Part shown: piece after piece, positions 23,803-35,028 of the stretch
How positions within the stretch are numbered: the first letter of the stretch is position 1
Layout: the number at the start of each line of letters is the position of its first letter
Assembly (NCBI GenBank): GCA_029204225.1
Contig: CM055092.1
Location: 18,374,886-18,438,885, forward strand
Source: Diphasiastrum complanatum
Lineage: Eukaryota > Streptophyta > Lycopodiopsida > Lycopodiales > Lycopodiaceae
Direction: 5' to 3'
Length of the DNA stretch: 64,000 nucleotides
Notes under the pieces: generated by a model
Database searches by the model: none
Told to the model about the DNA's origin: nothing
Seen by the model: only the letters and a program-made list of their open reading frames with translations
Made by a program: the position numbers and the translations under genes

Positions 23803-23829
23803 GTTCCCCTCGTATCATGTGATGTGAGT

Positions 23830-25165
23830 TCCTTGGGACATATCTTCATGCAAGTCCACGGGTTGTTAAAAATTCACAATTCTAGCTTGACTAGTTTTGG
23901 TCATATGACTTGTAAATAGTTAGATGGTCATGATGTGGCTTGTCACACGTGCCAAATAGCATAGGATTCCATTCATAAGGATGTTCTCAAGTAGACCTAA
24001 GTGTTAGAACCTTTGGAATGAGTCCAAATTATGCTTAGATACAAGGGAGAAAAAATAGGAGCTATTTTTGGTAATTTTTGCATTGTTGAGGGATCTCCAA
24101 GATTCCAACCCTAACTTGGTAGGGATGAAAGATCCACCAAAATTAGCATTAGGGATAGGTTTAGGGCTACTCATACCTGCCCAAAACCGTGATGGATCAT
24201 GTATATATAGGTGATGATATCTCACCAAAATTGATCAAGCAATTTCATGTGAAGCCTTCTTCAAGGATTTGGGCCATTTAGTGAGGTTCAAGCATAGATT
24301 TTTGATGGATTTTGATGGTTCAACTTGTGCTAATCTTATGAAATCATAATCTATTGTTTCCCTCATCATTTCAAGTGTTTTAGAATCCTTATTTGCTGTA
24401 ATTTTTACACGGGTGGTGTATGCGAGGAAAGTGGTGGCTCTCATGCGCTTGCACGTCTGAATCTTGCGGATTGCATGACAACATCTGGTTGAATTCTTTG
24501 ATAGTCATGTACCCCATACTTCGACAGTGTGGGGTATGTTGTGGAGTGTCACAAGGAATCCATTATCTATAGTAATTTTTTTAGCGACAACAAATGCAAA
24601 TTCACAAAGCGTATTTGACCATAAATTACATTCTAGAATCATACCATTTGATAATGTCATTATTGCAGAACACTTTAAGGTACTCTCCTTGGAAGTCCTC
24701 TTAAGGTATGTAATTATTATCAATGCTTGAATGAAGCCTACAAAAATATTGAAATTCACCATTATTATTTACAAAAGACGACATATATCATATAGATCGT
24801 TGAAAAAATGCTTGATAGTAATGATCTTACTCCTCCGTGTTGGTGAGTATGAGCTTTCACTCAATTACAATTATTGAATCATTTCTCTTAAAATCAAAGG
24901 ATGGGTATGCTTCCTCATTAAGTCTCATTGTTGGTGGCATCTCGTAGTTCATCTACGTGGAGTCATCATTCATCCTCTCTCTTCATTTTTGTTGTTTAGG
25001 GACAACAACATGATCATGTACTATCAACTTCATAGACTCTTTTTTTTTGTTTTCAAATGAAGTCTACCTACCCACCCCTCCACCCTTGACCCATTGAAGC
25101 TTCAACTTATTCTTTCCTATGTTGCAATTTAATAGAAAAAATTGGTTATTATGTGTAGCAGCATA
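23830..25165. other. No gene recognised
   Basis: AT-rich sequence between the CACTA pseudogene and the chimeric frame. Minus-strand frames at 24004-24228, 24235-24444 and 24505-24762 lack recognisable domains. Part of it may be the missing 5' region of the CACTA element. Confidence 0.4.
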
Positions 25166-25169
25166 ATCT

Positions 25170-25850
25170 CAACATTGGTCCTTCGACAATTTGAGACCTG
25201 ATTCCCTTGGTGAGAGAGCTAACTTGCAATTAACAAGATTATATCTTACTAACATATTGTAGATGTACCTCTACTAAGTAATGTAAATCAACTTTCTATT
25301 TATGTCTCTTTGGATTTGAATACCAATGCAGCAATGAGCTTCATCCAGAACGGTCATGTCGAATTTGGAAGATAGCATTATCAGATCGATACTATTGTCG
25401 AAAAGAAATGTGTCGTCTACGTATACAATGATAATGATAACAGACTCTTGCATTGTTTTGAGGTAAACATCTGAATATGAATAGCTTGGTGTGTAGCCAT
25501 GATCAATAAGAAAAGTATTGATCCTTTGAAACCATGCTCGAGCAGATTGCTTCAAGCCATAAAGTGCTTTATGGTGTTTACACACATGATTGTGTTTACC
25601 TTCGATAATATAACCTTCCGGTTGCACCATGTAAATGTCTTCTTCAATAACTCCAATGAGATATGCTGCCTGTACATCCGTAATATTTTCCGTTAGGACT
25701 TGTATAGTCCCATTCAGAAAATGAGTTACTCTATCACTTACTAACTTGAATGGACAACCATAACGAGTTATTATGTTTTGAAATAACAATTCAACAACCA
25801 TCTTGGCATCATTTTTCAGTGTCACCTTTGCCTTGACCATTTTTGTTTCG
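25170..25850 (-). CDS. Chimeric frame: Gypsy integrase segment fused to Copia reverse transcriptase
   Basis: One uninterrupted frame (25840-25274, 188 codons). Residues 1-52 match Gypsy integrase (FQNIITRYGCPFKLVSDRVT, including the second catalytic Asp); the same segment is at 59455-59620 on the plus strand. From about residue 55 the frame becomes Copia RT: DVQAAYL..EEDIYMVQPEGY, ALYGLKQSARAWF, VYVDDTFLF and AHCCIGIQIQRD. The junction is at about 25684. Homology continues to about 25170 after a stop (RYNLVNCKLALSP-like). It lacks the first catalytic Asp and Glu of integrase and the RT fingers, so enzymatic activity is unlikely. Template switching between co-packaged RNAs, or joining of nested insertions, could create it. 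Confidence 0.85.
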
Positions 25851-26245
25851 ATTGGTGCAAGGGGTAGACTGGAATGTTAGAGTCCAATGCAATGTTCCTA
25901 GTAGGCTTACCAATTCTTTGGCAAAGATCATTTGATATAAGTTGCAACATCCTTTTTTACCATACAATGTTTTGCACATAATTTTTGTATGCATATAACT
26001 CACATGTTGCAAACTTTAAAAAACATCTTGAATTGAACCTGATTTGAGCTATAAATGTCATGTTCCTTGAGCTGTAAAAAATATTAGGATAGAGGGGTAA
26101 AAACATTAGGATTTCTTTACGTCAGGTTGGTGCATTTATTTTCCTGCGTTGCAAGCACTCTCATAGCACTCTCATCCCTAAGCTATGCCCTCCGGATCAC
26201 GAGGGATTCACTTGCTAGAATGCCCTCAAATAAATGCACCACCTA
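25851..26245. other. No gene recognised
   Basis: Continues upstream of the chimeric frame without recognisable Gypsy or Copia protein. The minus-strand frame 25809-26012 is not supported. Confidence 0.4.
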
Positions 26246-26430
26246 TTACATAAACACTTTTGGATTTGATGAACAAAACTGATCCCCTCCATTTTCTTCA
26301 ACAAAACGAAATAGAAAACAAAACCATATAATGAATAGTCTGGTGTCTAAAAATTTTGAATTAATTTGGCGCCATTTCACCCGTCGCATGTCCACGTAAT
26401 CAGTAGCAACCCTAAATTGAAGAAGACTAT
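26246..26430. repeat. Repeat R3 in the expansin upstream region
   Basis: The reverse complement matches 37795-37970 with moderate divergence ('accctaaattgaag', 'atttcayccgtcg', 'aaaaccatayaatgaa'). It lies 310-500 bp upstream of the expansin start codon, so part of the 5' flank is repeat-derived or was copied elsewhere. Confidence 0.65.
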
Positions 26431-26584
26431 AATGATGATCCTCTTCTCTTTTTCTCATTCACTGTTGCTCTCACTATTTTCGCGCATTACCATCCTCCTC
26501 CGGCTACTCTTCTACTAAGAGCACCGATCTCAGAGGGTTCATTTACCTACTCTACAATCAAGGTCGACGCAGCATTGCAATAAG

Positions 26585-26737
26585 GTAAGGGCACCATCTT
26601 TGATGAACGTACAGGCCTCACGCGCATCAGCGTGCATTGCCCTCCCTGCGGCATTTCTTATTCGGTTTATTAGAACTTAACAGTCGATATAGGTGACTCA
26701 GCCGGTGGGTACGTACCTGTGTATCTTTTTGTGGCAG
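26585..26737 (+). other. Possible 5'-UTR intron of the expansin gene
   Basis: AAG|GTAAGG at 26585 and TTTTTGTGGCAG|G ending at 26737 make a good donor-acceptor pair, with the acceptor 5 bases before ATG at 26742. Inference from splice signals only. Confidence 0.45.
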
Positions 26738-26741
26738 GAGA

Positions 26742-28056
26742 ATGGATCGTTCCATGACACTATTAGCTTCATTGGCGACGATGTTAATTCTAAGCTGTTA
26801 CCAAGGTTCGCAAGCACAAGATTCATCTGAATCCTCTTGGAATGAAGCACATGCTACGTTCTATGGAGGTAGTGACGCAACAGGCACAATGGGTAAGTCA
26901 CTCGCCTTACCTGTGCAAGGAGAACACACATTGTATAACAGCAAAAATTATTTGAACTTTGAATTCCTTAATGACACTCTTCGAGTCATACTTCTCGTTG
27001 TAATCTCTCTGCTGTGATTAGATGGCGCATGTGGATATGGCAACCTCTACGGCCAGGGTTACGGTACAAATACAGCAGCACTCAGCACGGTATTGTTTAA
27101 GAATGGTGCAGCTTGCGGTGGATGCTACGAAATCAAGTGTTGGAACGATACCCAGTGGTGCAACCCTGGAAACCCATCTGTGTTTATTACGGCTACAAAC
27201 TTATGCCTTCCAAACGACGCCCTTCCGAATGACAATGGAGGTTGGTGCAACGTTCCCAGAGAACACTTTGATATGTCACAGCCGGCGTTCTCTCAAATCG
27301 CTTTTTGGCGTGCAGGCATTGTACTTGTTCTCTATCGAAGGTAGCAGCTTAAAAAGTCGTCTTTCCTTCGTAGATATACTCTGAGACTTGCCGAATGTTG
27401 CATATCTCATTTGAGGTCACCGAATTTTATTGTCAATATTAGCTAGCACTATATAATTCCAATCACAATCTACCATTAACTTATCACTATTGTAAGATAC
27501 TGTAACCTATTCATGCACTTCGTTATTCTGATCTGTTCGACCTAGCCTGGAACTTAAATTTATTTGTAATCAATGATTGAGAACTGCTGCTAGTACATTT
27601 CAGCATTTGCTATAATTGGGATATATGCATTCAAACTGATGTGATACTGCTATTATATTCCTATATGAAATTCATTAAAAGTAACATTTCTAGAGATTAG
27701 TAGCTTAAAATTACGTCAAAAGTCTGAAATAGATGATTGATGCTTGTAGAGTGCCATGCCAAAAACAAGGAGGTGTCCGTTTCACCATCAACGGCAACCC
27801 CTGGTTTAATCTCGTGCTGGTCAGTAATGTCGGTGGCGTGGGCGACATATCTGCTGTTTCAGTTAAAGGTTGCGAAACGGGCTGGATTAGCATGAAGCGA
27901 AACTGGGGACAGAACTGGGAATGTAACACTGTACTAGTAGGCCAAAGTTTATCCTTTCAAGTCACGACAGCCGATGGAATGCAAATCACGTCGTACGATG
28001 TTGCCCCTTTAGATTGGCAGTTTGGTCAAACCTTCAGTGGAAATCAGTTCTACTGA
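26742..28056 (+). CDS. EXPA: Alpha-expansin (three exons, apparently intact)
   Basis: Exons 26742-26892, 27022-27340 and 27750-28056 join to 258 codons, with GT-AG introns of 129 and 409 bp. Introns fall after GTM (before DGACGYG) and inside RR|VPC, the usual A and B positions in plant alpha-expansins. Residues 1-25 look like a signal peptide (cleavage near SQA|QD). Next comes the GH45-like domain: DGACGYG (51-57), paired Cys, the alpha-expansin [10 protein letters not shown] insert (91-100) and HFD (132-134). The CBM63 domain ends [13 protein letters not shown]. Expansins loosen cell walls by disrupting cellulose-xyloglucan contacts at acid pH, without hydrolysis. Oddities: D for G at 51, NLCLPN for the usual NFCPPN, and GIVLVLYRR for GIVPVAYRR. 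No stop or frameshift was found. Length is normal for the family. Confidence 0.94.
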
Positions 28057-28162
28057 GGAATGGCATATTTCTCAATGTTGCTCATTACAAACAAACTTCA
28101 CAGATGATTTTCAACACTTTATGGTAGACATATATCGGTGTTAGAAAATTTTTTGATTCTGG

Positions 28163-28757
28163 AGCTAATGGTTTGATGGTGTGTTTATCAATAACTTCTC
28201 GATTGTTCTTGCGGAAAGCACTGGATAATCAGAAGACAAAATCTTGGAGATATCTCCTCAAAGTAGAGTTTTAGTGGTTGAATCCTTCAAGAAATGCTTT
28301 TGTCAAGATAGTGTGCACGAAGATAATTCTGGTCTTTAATCACTCAAGGAAGGTGTAGAAGTATGGTGCTATATATAACATGTCCAATATATGATGTTAT
28401 AGTATGGCACTTAATGCTAGCATGGGTCTTTCTTAGCATAGAAGACAGAGTTCAATCCAACATAATATTTCCTTCTTGAAATTTATAAAATTCTATAATC
28501 TATATCGCTCATACAGCCATTCATCAAGACACATCTATAAATCTTGGTGATTACTTGCATTTGAGCAAATGATATACAAAATCAAACACATTGGATGATG
28601 TTGTCATGGGACTCTCCTAGTTTTTTTAAACACATCTGCATAGCTAGTTAAGGATTTAACACTTCTTGGCCTTTCCCAAACCTTTCTAACTTCTTCCATA
28701 GTCAACATCTTAGCAGAGGATAAATTCTAAGATGAGAGGGTGGCTTTTACATACTAA
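28163..28757 (+). repeat. Dispersed repeat family R1, copy 3
   Basis: Inverted match to 3152-3838. It starts about 105 bp after the expansin stop codon and ends exactly where the Gypsy leader fragment begins. Confidence 0.78.
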
Positions 28758-28761
28758 TATG

Positions 28762-28978
28762 ATAGGTCGAAAGGCAGGGACAACGATGGAAAGGAAGAGG
28801 AGGAGTGCTGGGCAGCAAGGAAAAGAGGGGACAAAACAGGGGGAACGCTGGGCAGGAAGGAGTGGAAGGAGCAGCGATGGAACAAGGCTGTCAAAACGGT
28901 AATGGAGCTATAGGAACAACGATGGAGGAGCAAGGCAAGGCAGCAAAGAAAAAAAAATTCCAGATTGTGCTCAGAAAA
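28762..28978 (-). repeat. Truncated chromovirus leader beyond the 3' LTR
   Basis: Almost identical to 34387-34602, the leader between primer-binding site and gag. Here it follows the LTR at 28993-29410 together with its own primer-binding site (28979-28992), although that LTR is the 3' LTR of the full element. It ends abruptly at 'tgataggtcg'. Confidence 0.85.
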
Positions 28979-28992
28979 GTGCTCTGATACCA

Positions 28993-29410
28993 AGTTATGA
29001 ATAGAGCCTCAGCTGATCTAGAATTAAGCTATGAAAGCATCACATAAGCAAGACTTAACCCTAGAAAGTAGGAAAGAGAGAGATTAAGGAGGCTAAAGAG
29101 AGAGATCAATATCATCAGCTGAATGACAAATGACACAGTTTTCCTTCTTATAGCCAAGGGGAAGCCCTAAAAGGAAGCCTCTAGTGGCTAGGGCCCAACT
29201 GGGAGGGATAATAGTGCGCCCTCCAAGAAGGCCCCCACTCTCCAGTAATATGTCCAAATGGCCTAATAATGAATAATAAGGCCAAAGGCCAACCATATAG
29301 TCTGAATGTCACTAATGAATAAAAAAGGGCCCAAGGCCTGCTTATGCATAAAGTAAAGTAGCTGTAAATGTAAATGGACATGGCGAATGTGATGAGCCGA
29401 GTCCATAACT
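28993..29410 (-). repeat. Chromovirus LTR shared by two units (418 bp)
   Basis: Acts as 3' LTR for the internal region 29411-34602 (polypurine GGGGAG just upstream) and as 5' LTR for the leader fragment 28762-28978 (primer-binding site just downstream). Ends AGTTA/TAACT. Confidence 0.88.
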
Positions 29411-29458
29411 CTCCCCGACACAAAAAAAAGGCCCAACTGCCGAAAAGATAACCGGATC

Positions 29459-32400
29459 AAGTAGCAGCAAGCCCTGGTGCATCAACAGCTAGAGGAACAT
29501 TTGATGTAGAGGAATCAACAAGTGCAGCAAGAGCATGAGCCTGATCCGCAAGTAATGGTGTATGATAAAAGAAATCAATAGGCTCCCATGTGGCCTCCTC
29601 AATAGGACGACCATCCCACTGAACCAAAAACTGAATCTGCAGGCGGCGTCGACTATGGTATAGAATGGAAATGGAAATAACTCTGGAGCAGTAGGAAACT
29701 CGGCATCACAAGGAGCGTCATCCTCAATAGCAGCATGTAATAAACTGACATGGAATACATCGCAGGCGCGTGTGGAAGCAGGAAGCTGTAAGCGATATGT
29801 AACTGGACTAAGAACCTCCACAATGCGATAAGGCCCATAATAACGTGGTGCAAGCTTCTCAGTAGAAGCATGGCCCTGGACAAAATGATGACGTGCAAAC
29901 CGTAAGCGTAGATAAACCATATCTACAAGCTGAAACTCAACATGGCGGCGGTGACGATCAACTGAGGTCTGATAACGCTGTTGAACATGCCGTAAATGAG
30001 AACTGGCCCGAGTAATAAGCTCTTGAGCACCTGATAGAAAAGATGCAAGTGTAACAGGTGTATCCTCAGGATGAAGAGGAATGCCAGGTAAAAGAGGTGT
30101 ATAGCCATGAGATAATAAAAATGGAGAGACACCTGTGCTGGTACTAACAGAGCTATTATAGCTATACTCTGCTAAACATAAATGCTGATCCCAATGCCTC
30201 CCTGAAGGAGTAACAAAATGGCGTAAATAATCCTCAAGGATCTTGTTAAGGACCTCAGACTGCCCATCAGAAGTAGAATGATAAGCAGAACCCATAAAAA
30301 GCTGAACATCCAAAATACGCATAAGCTCTGTCCAGAATATAGATGTAAACTTACTATCTCGATCAGAGAGGATAGTACGAGGAAATCCATGCAGGCGGAA
30401 AATCTCTGATAGGAACAAACGTGCACACTGCTCTGCTATGATAGTACTGCGAACTGGGATAAAATGTACCTGTTTCGAGAACCTGTCAACTACCACCATA
30501 CATGAATCGTGACCATGCTGGGTATGGGGAAGGCCAAGGATAAAGTCCATAGATATATCAGTCCACTGGCGATGAGGAATAGGCCAACTCTGGAGCAAAC
30601 CATCAGATTTAGAACGGGAGTACTTATTACGAACACAGAAAGGGCAGGTACGAATACGTACAACAAGCTCAGATCGAAGAGAGGGCCAATAGAATTGGTC
30701 TTTGAGACTAGCATAAGACTTCTGAAAACCAAAGTGACCCCCAACATGAGAGGAATGAGCATCCGACAACAACTGGGAACGGATACCCAAACAACTAGGG
30801 ATACAAAGATAATCATAATGATAAAGACGATTGTCAATAATGGAGTAAACATGATGAGGACTGGACAAAACATGTGGGGCAGAACTATAAACATCACGAA
30901 AATCAGAACATGTAAGGTATGCTGCAGGTAGAGCGTCAAACCATGGAGGAACAGAAGAAACGAGTGTATTTAACAAAGTTGGAAGACGAGATAATGCATC
31001 AGCAACAATGTTATCACGACCAGGACGATACAATATGGAGAAATGAAAAGACTATAAAAATTGCAACCAACGAAATTGACGATCACTAAGGTCACGTTGA
31101 GAAAACAGATAACGTAAAGACTGGTGATCAGTAATAATGTCAAATGGGACTCAATACCGATAATGATGTCACTTCTTAAGAGCATAGATAATAGCAAGAA
31201 GCTCTTTCTCATGCACAGAATAACGTTGCTCATAAGAGCGAAGACGACGCGACTCATAAGCAATAATACATTGTGACTAGCGAAGTAAAGCACCCAAACC
31301 AACATTACTAGCATCAGTCTCAACAAGAAACTTCTGATCAAACTGTGGTAAACACATAACGGCAGCATCAACAACAGCACGACAAAGAGTATCAAACGAT
31401 GTCTGACAATCAGGAGTCCACATATAAGTACTAGACTTCTTCAAAAGTGCATGAAGAGGAGCTGCGATAGTGGCAAAATGAGGAACTAGACGACGAAGGT
31501 GAGTGGCTAACCCAAGAAACATACGAACATGATGAATATGAGTAGGTATAGGCCAATCATGGATGGCCTGAACCTTATGAGGGTCCAGACAAATGTGACC
31601 ATTACAAATAAGAAAACCAAGAAACTCGATCTCAGAAACAACAAAAGAACATTTAGACAACTTAGCAAATAACTGGTGGTGTACAAGTAACTGAAAAACC
31701 GAGGAAAGATGGGCAACATGCTCAGCAAGAGACTGACTAAAAATAAGAATATCTTCAAAATAAACCGAGACACAATGACCAAGAAGCGGACGTAAGATGT
31801 TATTAATCACATTCTGGAACGTAGGAGGGCCATTAGTAATACCAAAAGGAAGCACATGAAATTCATATAAACCAAGATGAGTACGAAAAGCAGTCTTATG
31901 TTCGTCAGAAGGGTGCATCCTGATTTGGTAATATCCAGAATGAAGGTCTATCTTGGAAAAGATTTTAGAGGTACCGAGCTGGTCAAAGAAGTCATCCATG
32001 TGTGGAATAGGGTACTGATTACGAATAGTCAACTTATTTAAAGCACGGTAATCAATACAAAGGCGTTTGGTACCATCTTTCTTATTAATAAGGAGAACAG
32101 GAGCACCAAAAGGGTTGTGACTAGGAACAATGAGACCCTCATCTAACAAGGCAGTAATATGGAGCTCAAGCTCATCACGCTCAAATCGAGACATACGATA
32201 GAGGGGACGGGAGGGAGGAGCAGAACCAGGACACAAATCAATATGATGGTTCACGTCACGTAATGGTGGTAGCGTCGTAGGTTCTGAAAAGGCAAAAGCA
32301 TACTGATGTAATAAGTCAGAAATCACCTGAGGAACAGCTGCTGGTGTAGAAACTGGAGGAACTGGTACTGCCCGCAGAACACATAATAAGGCAGCACAAT

Positions 32401-33100
32401 GAGCCTTTGGCAGGCTGCGAATAAACTGCTTCCCAGTAATCAACTGGAAGTCTCCCTGAGAATCAATGCCCACAAGTGAGTGTGTAACTGCATCATGTAC
32501 AAATATCAATGTCTGATGTGTCAAGCCCAGTGTAACGGCTCCAAGAGATGCAAACCAATTAGCACCAAGGATAAGATCATAACGCTCCATAGGGATCATG
32601 TAAAGATCTGCCTGTCCAGAGAAATCTCCAATGCGGTATGGTAAACGCTGAAACATCTAAGAACTAGGATAAGAATGAGAACTGGCAACCTCAGCTGTGA
32701 GAGGCTGGGAAGCAGGAACAGGTGAAGCACAGATCCGACTAGTGATATAATTGCTAATAAAATAATGAGTGCTAGCAGTATCAACTAAAGCAATATACTC
32801 TCGACCTGTAATATGCATACGTAACCGAATGGAGCGAGGACCATGACGCCCTATCCAAATAGCATAGGCAAGCTGAGCATGGCAAGTACCAGGAAGTAAA
32901 TCAGGGGAAAGCTCAGAGGATAAGTCAGGCTCATCAAAAATATGAATGTAGATATCGGAATCATCTGGAGTAGTGCCCTCATGGTAAAAAGTAGTAGTGA
33001 TAGTAGGGAGAGACTGGCGGCAATCACGGGCAAGATGGTCAGGACTCTTACAACGAAAGCAAAGACGCTTTTGTTGAAGATCAGCGAACTCTGCAGACAT
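29459..33100 (-). pseudogene. Chromovirus gag knuckle and pol (protease, RT, RNase H, integrase, chromodomain)
   Basis: One frame runs from 33100 to about 29680. It contains a zinc knuckle (CFRCKSPDHLARDC), protease (LVDTASTHYF, DTAS in place of DSG), RT (FSKIDLHSGYYQI and YFED at about 31760-31750), RNase H (VETDASNVGLGALL) and integrase (HSSHVGGHFG..CPFCVRNK zinc site, then [16 protein letters not shown] and GQSEVLNKI). In-frame stops sit at 32657-32659, 31277-31279, 31169-31171, 31151-31153 and 31052-31054. A deletion of about 25 bp at 29662, relative to 985-1015, puts the chromodomain out of frame. RT catalysis is also doubtful because the first Asp of the DD pair is Glu. A recently active but now dead copy. 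Confidence 0.92.
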
Positions 33101-33239
33101 GTAACGTCGGACAAAAGCAGGTCAAGGAGTCGGAGCACGAGGAGGCGAAGGGGCAATGGAAAGAGCTGGAACATAAGCGGCCGGTGTAGGATGAACGTAG
33201 CGGGAAAAGATGAAGCAGAAGGACGGGGTCGGGAGAAGC

Positions 33240-33991
33240 AGGAAGGAAGGGTGTTAGAGTACTTATGCTGTAAAGTCCATAAACTGATTTATATAAGAAG
33301 CAAGATCACTGGTCTGAGTGAGACCACAGAATGTATCACGTTGGCGGTCAAGCCACTAAGGATCAATCATAGCATGGCGGAAGTCACGGCGAAAAGTATG
33401 CCATACATGGAGCCCTTCCCGATCAGGATCAACTCTATAAACTCGCCACCACGTGGGGGCACGTCCATCTAAATGTAAAGCAGCCAACTGGATCTTCTGA
33501 GGATCAGTCTTGGTGTAAATCTGAAAATATGTGTCAAGCTTAGCAAACCAATTCTCTAATAAGTTCTCGTCGGAGGAACCGGAATAGGTAGCAAGCTGTA
33601 CCCTATCACGAAAGTCTCGAGCAAAGTGTGGCTCAGGAAGTGGGGGATGAGGAAAGAAACCAGGAGGTGGGTTAGATGGAATGAACGGTCCACCACCAGG
33701 CTGACTAGCAGAAGAAGATGGAAATCCAAATGGAGGGGGAGTCCCAAATGTAGGAAAAACAGAAGCTTCACCAGGACCATGAGGCTGTAAAGAATCAATC
33801 TGTGACTGCATAGTAGCAAATCCGGTGATAACTGAATCGAAGTGAAGAACGAGGCCAGAAAGGGTCTCATCCATGCGACGAAACTGATCGGATAAGGTTT
33901 CTTGAGTAGTCTCACTCGGGGTAGGTGAATGTGCCATAATGATAGTGGAAGGAATAGACGAAAACTTGAGGGAGAGGACTCTTGTCGTCAC
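33240..33991 (-). pseudogene. Chromovirus gag
   Basis: Frame from 33991 (or Met at 33934, MAHSPTPSETTQE) to a TAG at 33356-33358, continuing in frame to a second stop near 33260. A proline/glycine-rich segment (PPPFGFPSSSASQPGGG) leads into the capsid-like retrotransposon gag region (ENWFAKLDTYFQIY, APTWWRVYR). Gag builds the particle that packages element RNA. A frameshift separates it from the zinc-knuckle frame beginning near 33210. Confidence 0.85.
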
Positions 33992-34602
33992 CTCAAATTA
34001 GCCTATTACAACCAATATTATCACAACTGAAAAAAATAGACAGCAATGAACAATGGAGAAGCTGTAAAAATGCGCTGGACAGCCAGGGATACAATGTGAA
34101 TTTGAAAGAGTAAACGGAGTCAGAATTCTTGAAAATGTGGTGGAGAATGAGCATGCGACAGCCTTTTGATAAGATGTAAAAGATGGCTGGAATTGGAGAA
34201 AAAAAAAGACAAAAGTGACAAGTTGGGAGTGCTGAGGCAGCCATTTTCAGGTTGAAAAATTTTAGTTGTTTGGAATAGCAAATGATGTCGAAATTGGTTA
34301 GTTTTTGGATGACGATGGGCGCTGGACAGTCAGGGAACTAACTGTGGAAGATGGCTGCAAACTGGAAAAATATCAGACGAAAGTGATAGGTCGAAAGGCA
34401 GGGACAGCGATGGAAAGGAAGAGGAGGAGCGCTGGGCAGCAAGGAAAAGAGGGGACAAAACAGGGGGAACGCTGGGCAGGAAGGAGTGGAAGGAGCAGCG
34501 ATGGAACAAGGCTGTCAAAACGGTAATGGAGCTATAGGAACAACGATGGAGGAGCAAGGCAAGGCAGCAAAGAAAAAAAAATTCCAGATTGTGCTCAGAA
34601 AA

Positions 34603-34616
34603 GTGCTCTGATACCA
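34603..34616 (-). promoter_or_regulatory. Primer-binding site (TGGTATCAGAGCAC)
   Basis: Complementary to initiator tRNA-Met 3' end and directly adjacent to the 5' LTR end at 34617. A second copy is at 28979-28992. Confidence 0.88.
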
Positions 34617-35028
34617 AGTTACGAATAGAGCCTCAGCTGATCTAGAATTAAGCTATGAAAGCATCACATAAGCAAGACTTAACGCTAGAAAGCAGAAAAG
34701 AGAGAGATTAAGGAGGCTAAAGAGAGAGATCAATATCATCAGCTGAATGACAAATGACACAGTTTCTCTACTTATAGCCAAGAGGAAGCCCTAAAAGGAA
34801 GCTTCCAGTGGCTAGGGCCCAACTGGGAGGGATAATAGTGCGTCTTCCAAGAAGGCCCCCACTCTCCAGTAATATGTCCAAATGGCCTAATAATGAATAA
34901 TGAGGCCAAAGGCCAACCATATAGTTTGAATGTCACTAATGAATAAAAAAGGGCCCAAGGCCTGCTTATGCATAAAGTAGTTGTAAATGTAAATGGACGC
35001 GGAAATGGAATGAGCCGAGTCCATAACT
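34617..35028 (-). repeat. Chromovirus 5' LTR (412 bp)
   Basis: AGTTATGGAC..ATTCGTAACT on the minus strand. By eye it differs from the 3' LTR at roughly 20 positions plus small indels, whereas the leader pieces next to each LTR differ at only a few positions. Confidence 0.88.

Larger units (their letters stand above)
28762..35028 (-). mobile_element. Chromodomain Gypsy element, LTR-internal-LTR-leader
   Basis: Order on the minus strand: LTR (35028-34617), primer-binding site (34616-34603), leader, gag, protease-RT-RNase H-integrase-chromodomain, LTR (29410-28993), primer-binding site, partial leader. This is one and a fraction units of a head-to-tail array. No target-site duplication is possible because the left end is not an LTR end. 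The right LTR is followed by 16 bp, then the 2.75-kb repeat copy 2. Confidence 0.88.

Noticed and set aside
24505-24762. Possible host gene on the minus strand
   Set aside because: No recognisable domain, no splice context, and composition like the surrounding non-coding DNA.
30509-30931. Plus-strand ORF opposite Gypsy integrase, and the long antisense frames at 29653-30939
   Set aside because: Shadow frames of a well-supported pol gene on the minus strand.
34603-34616. tRNA gene fragments at TGGTATCAGAGC sites
   Set aside because: They are primer-binding sites next to LTRs; no tRNA cloverleaf surrounds them.
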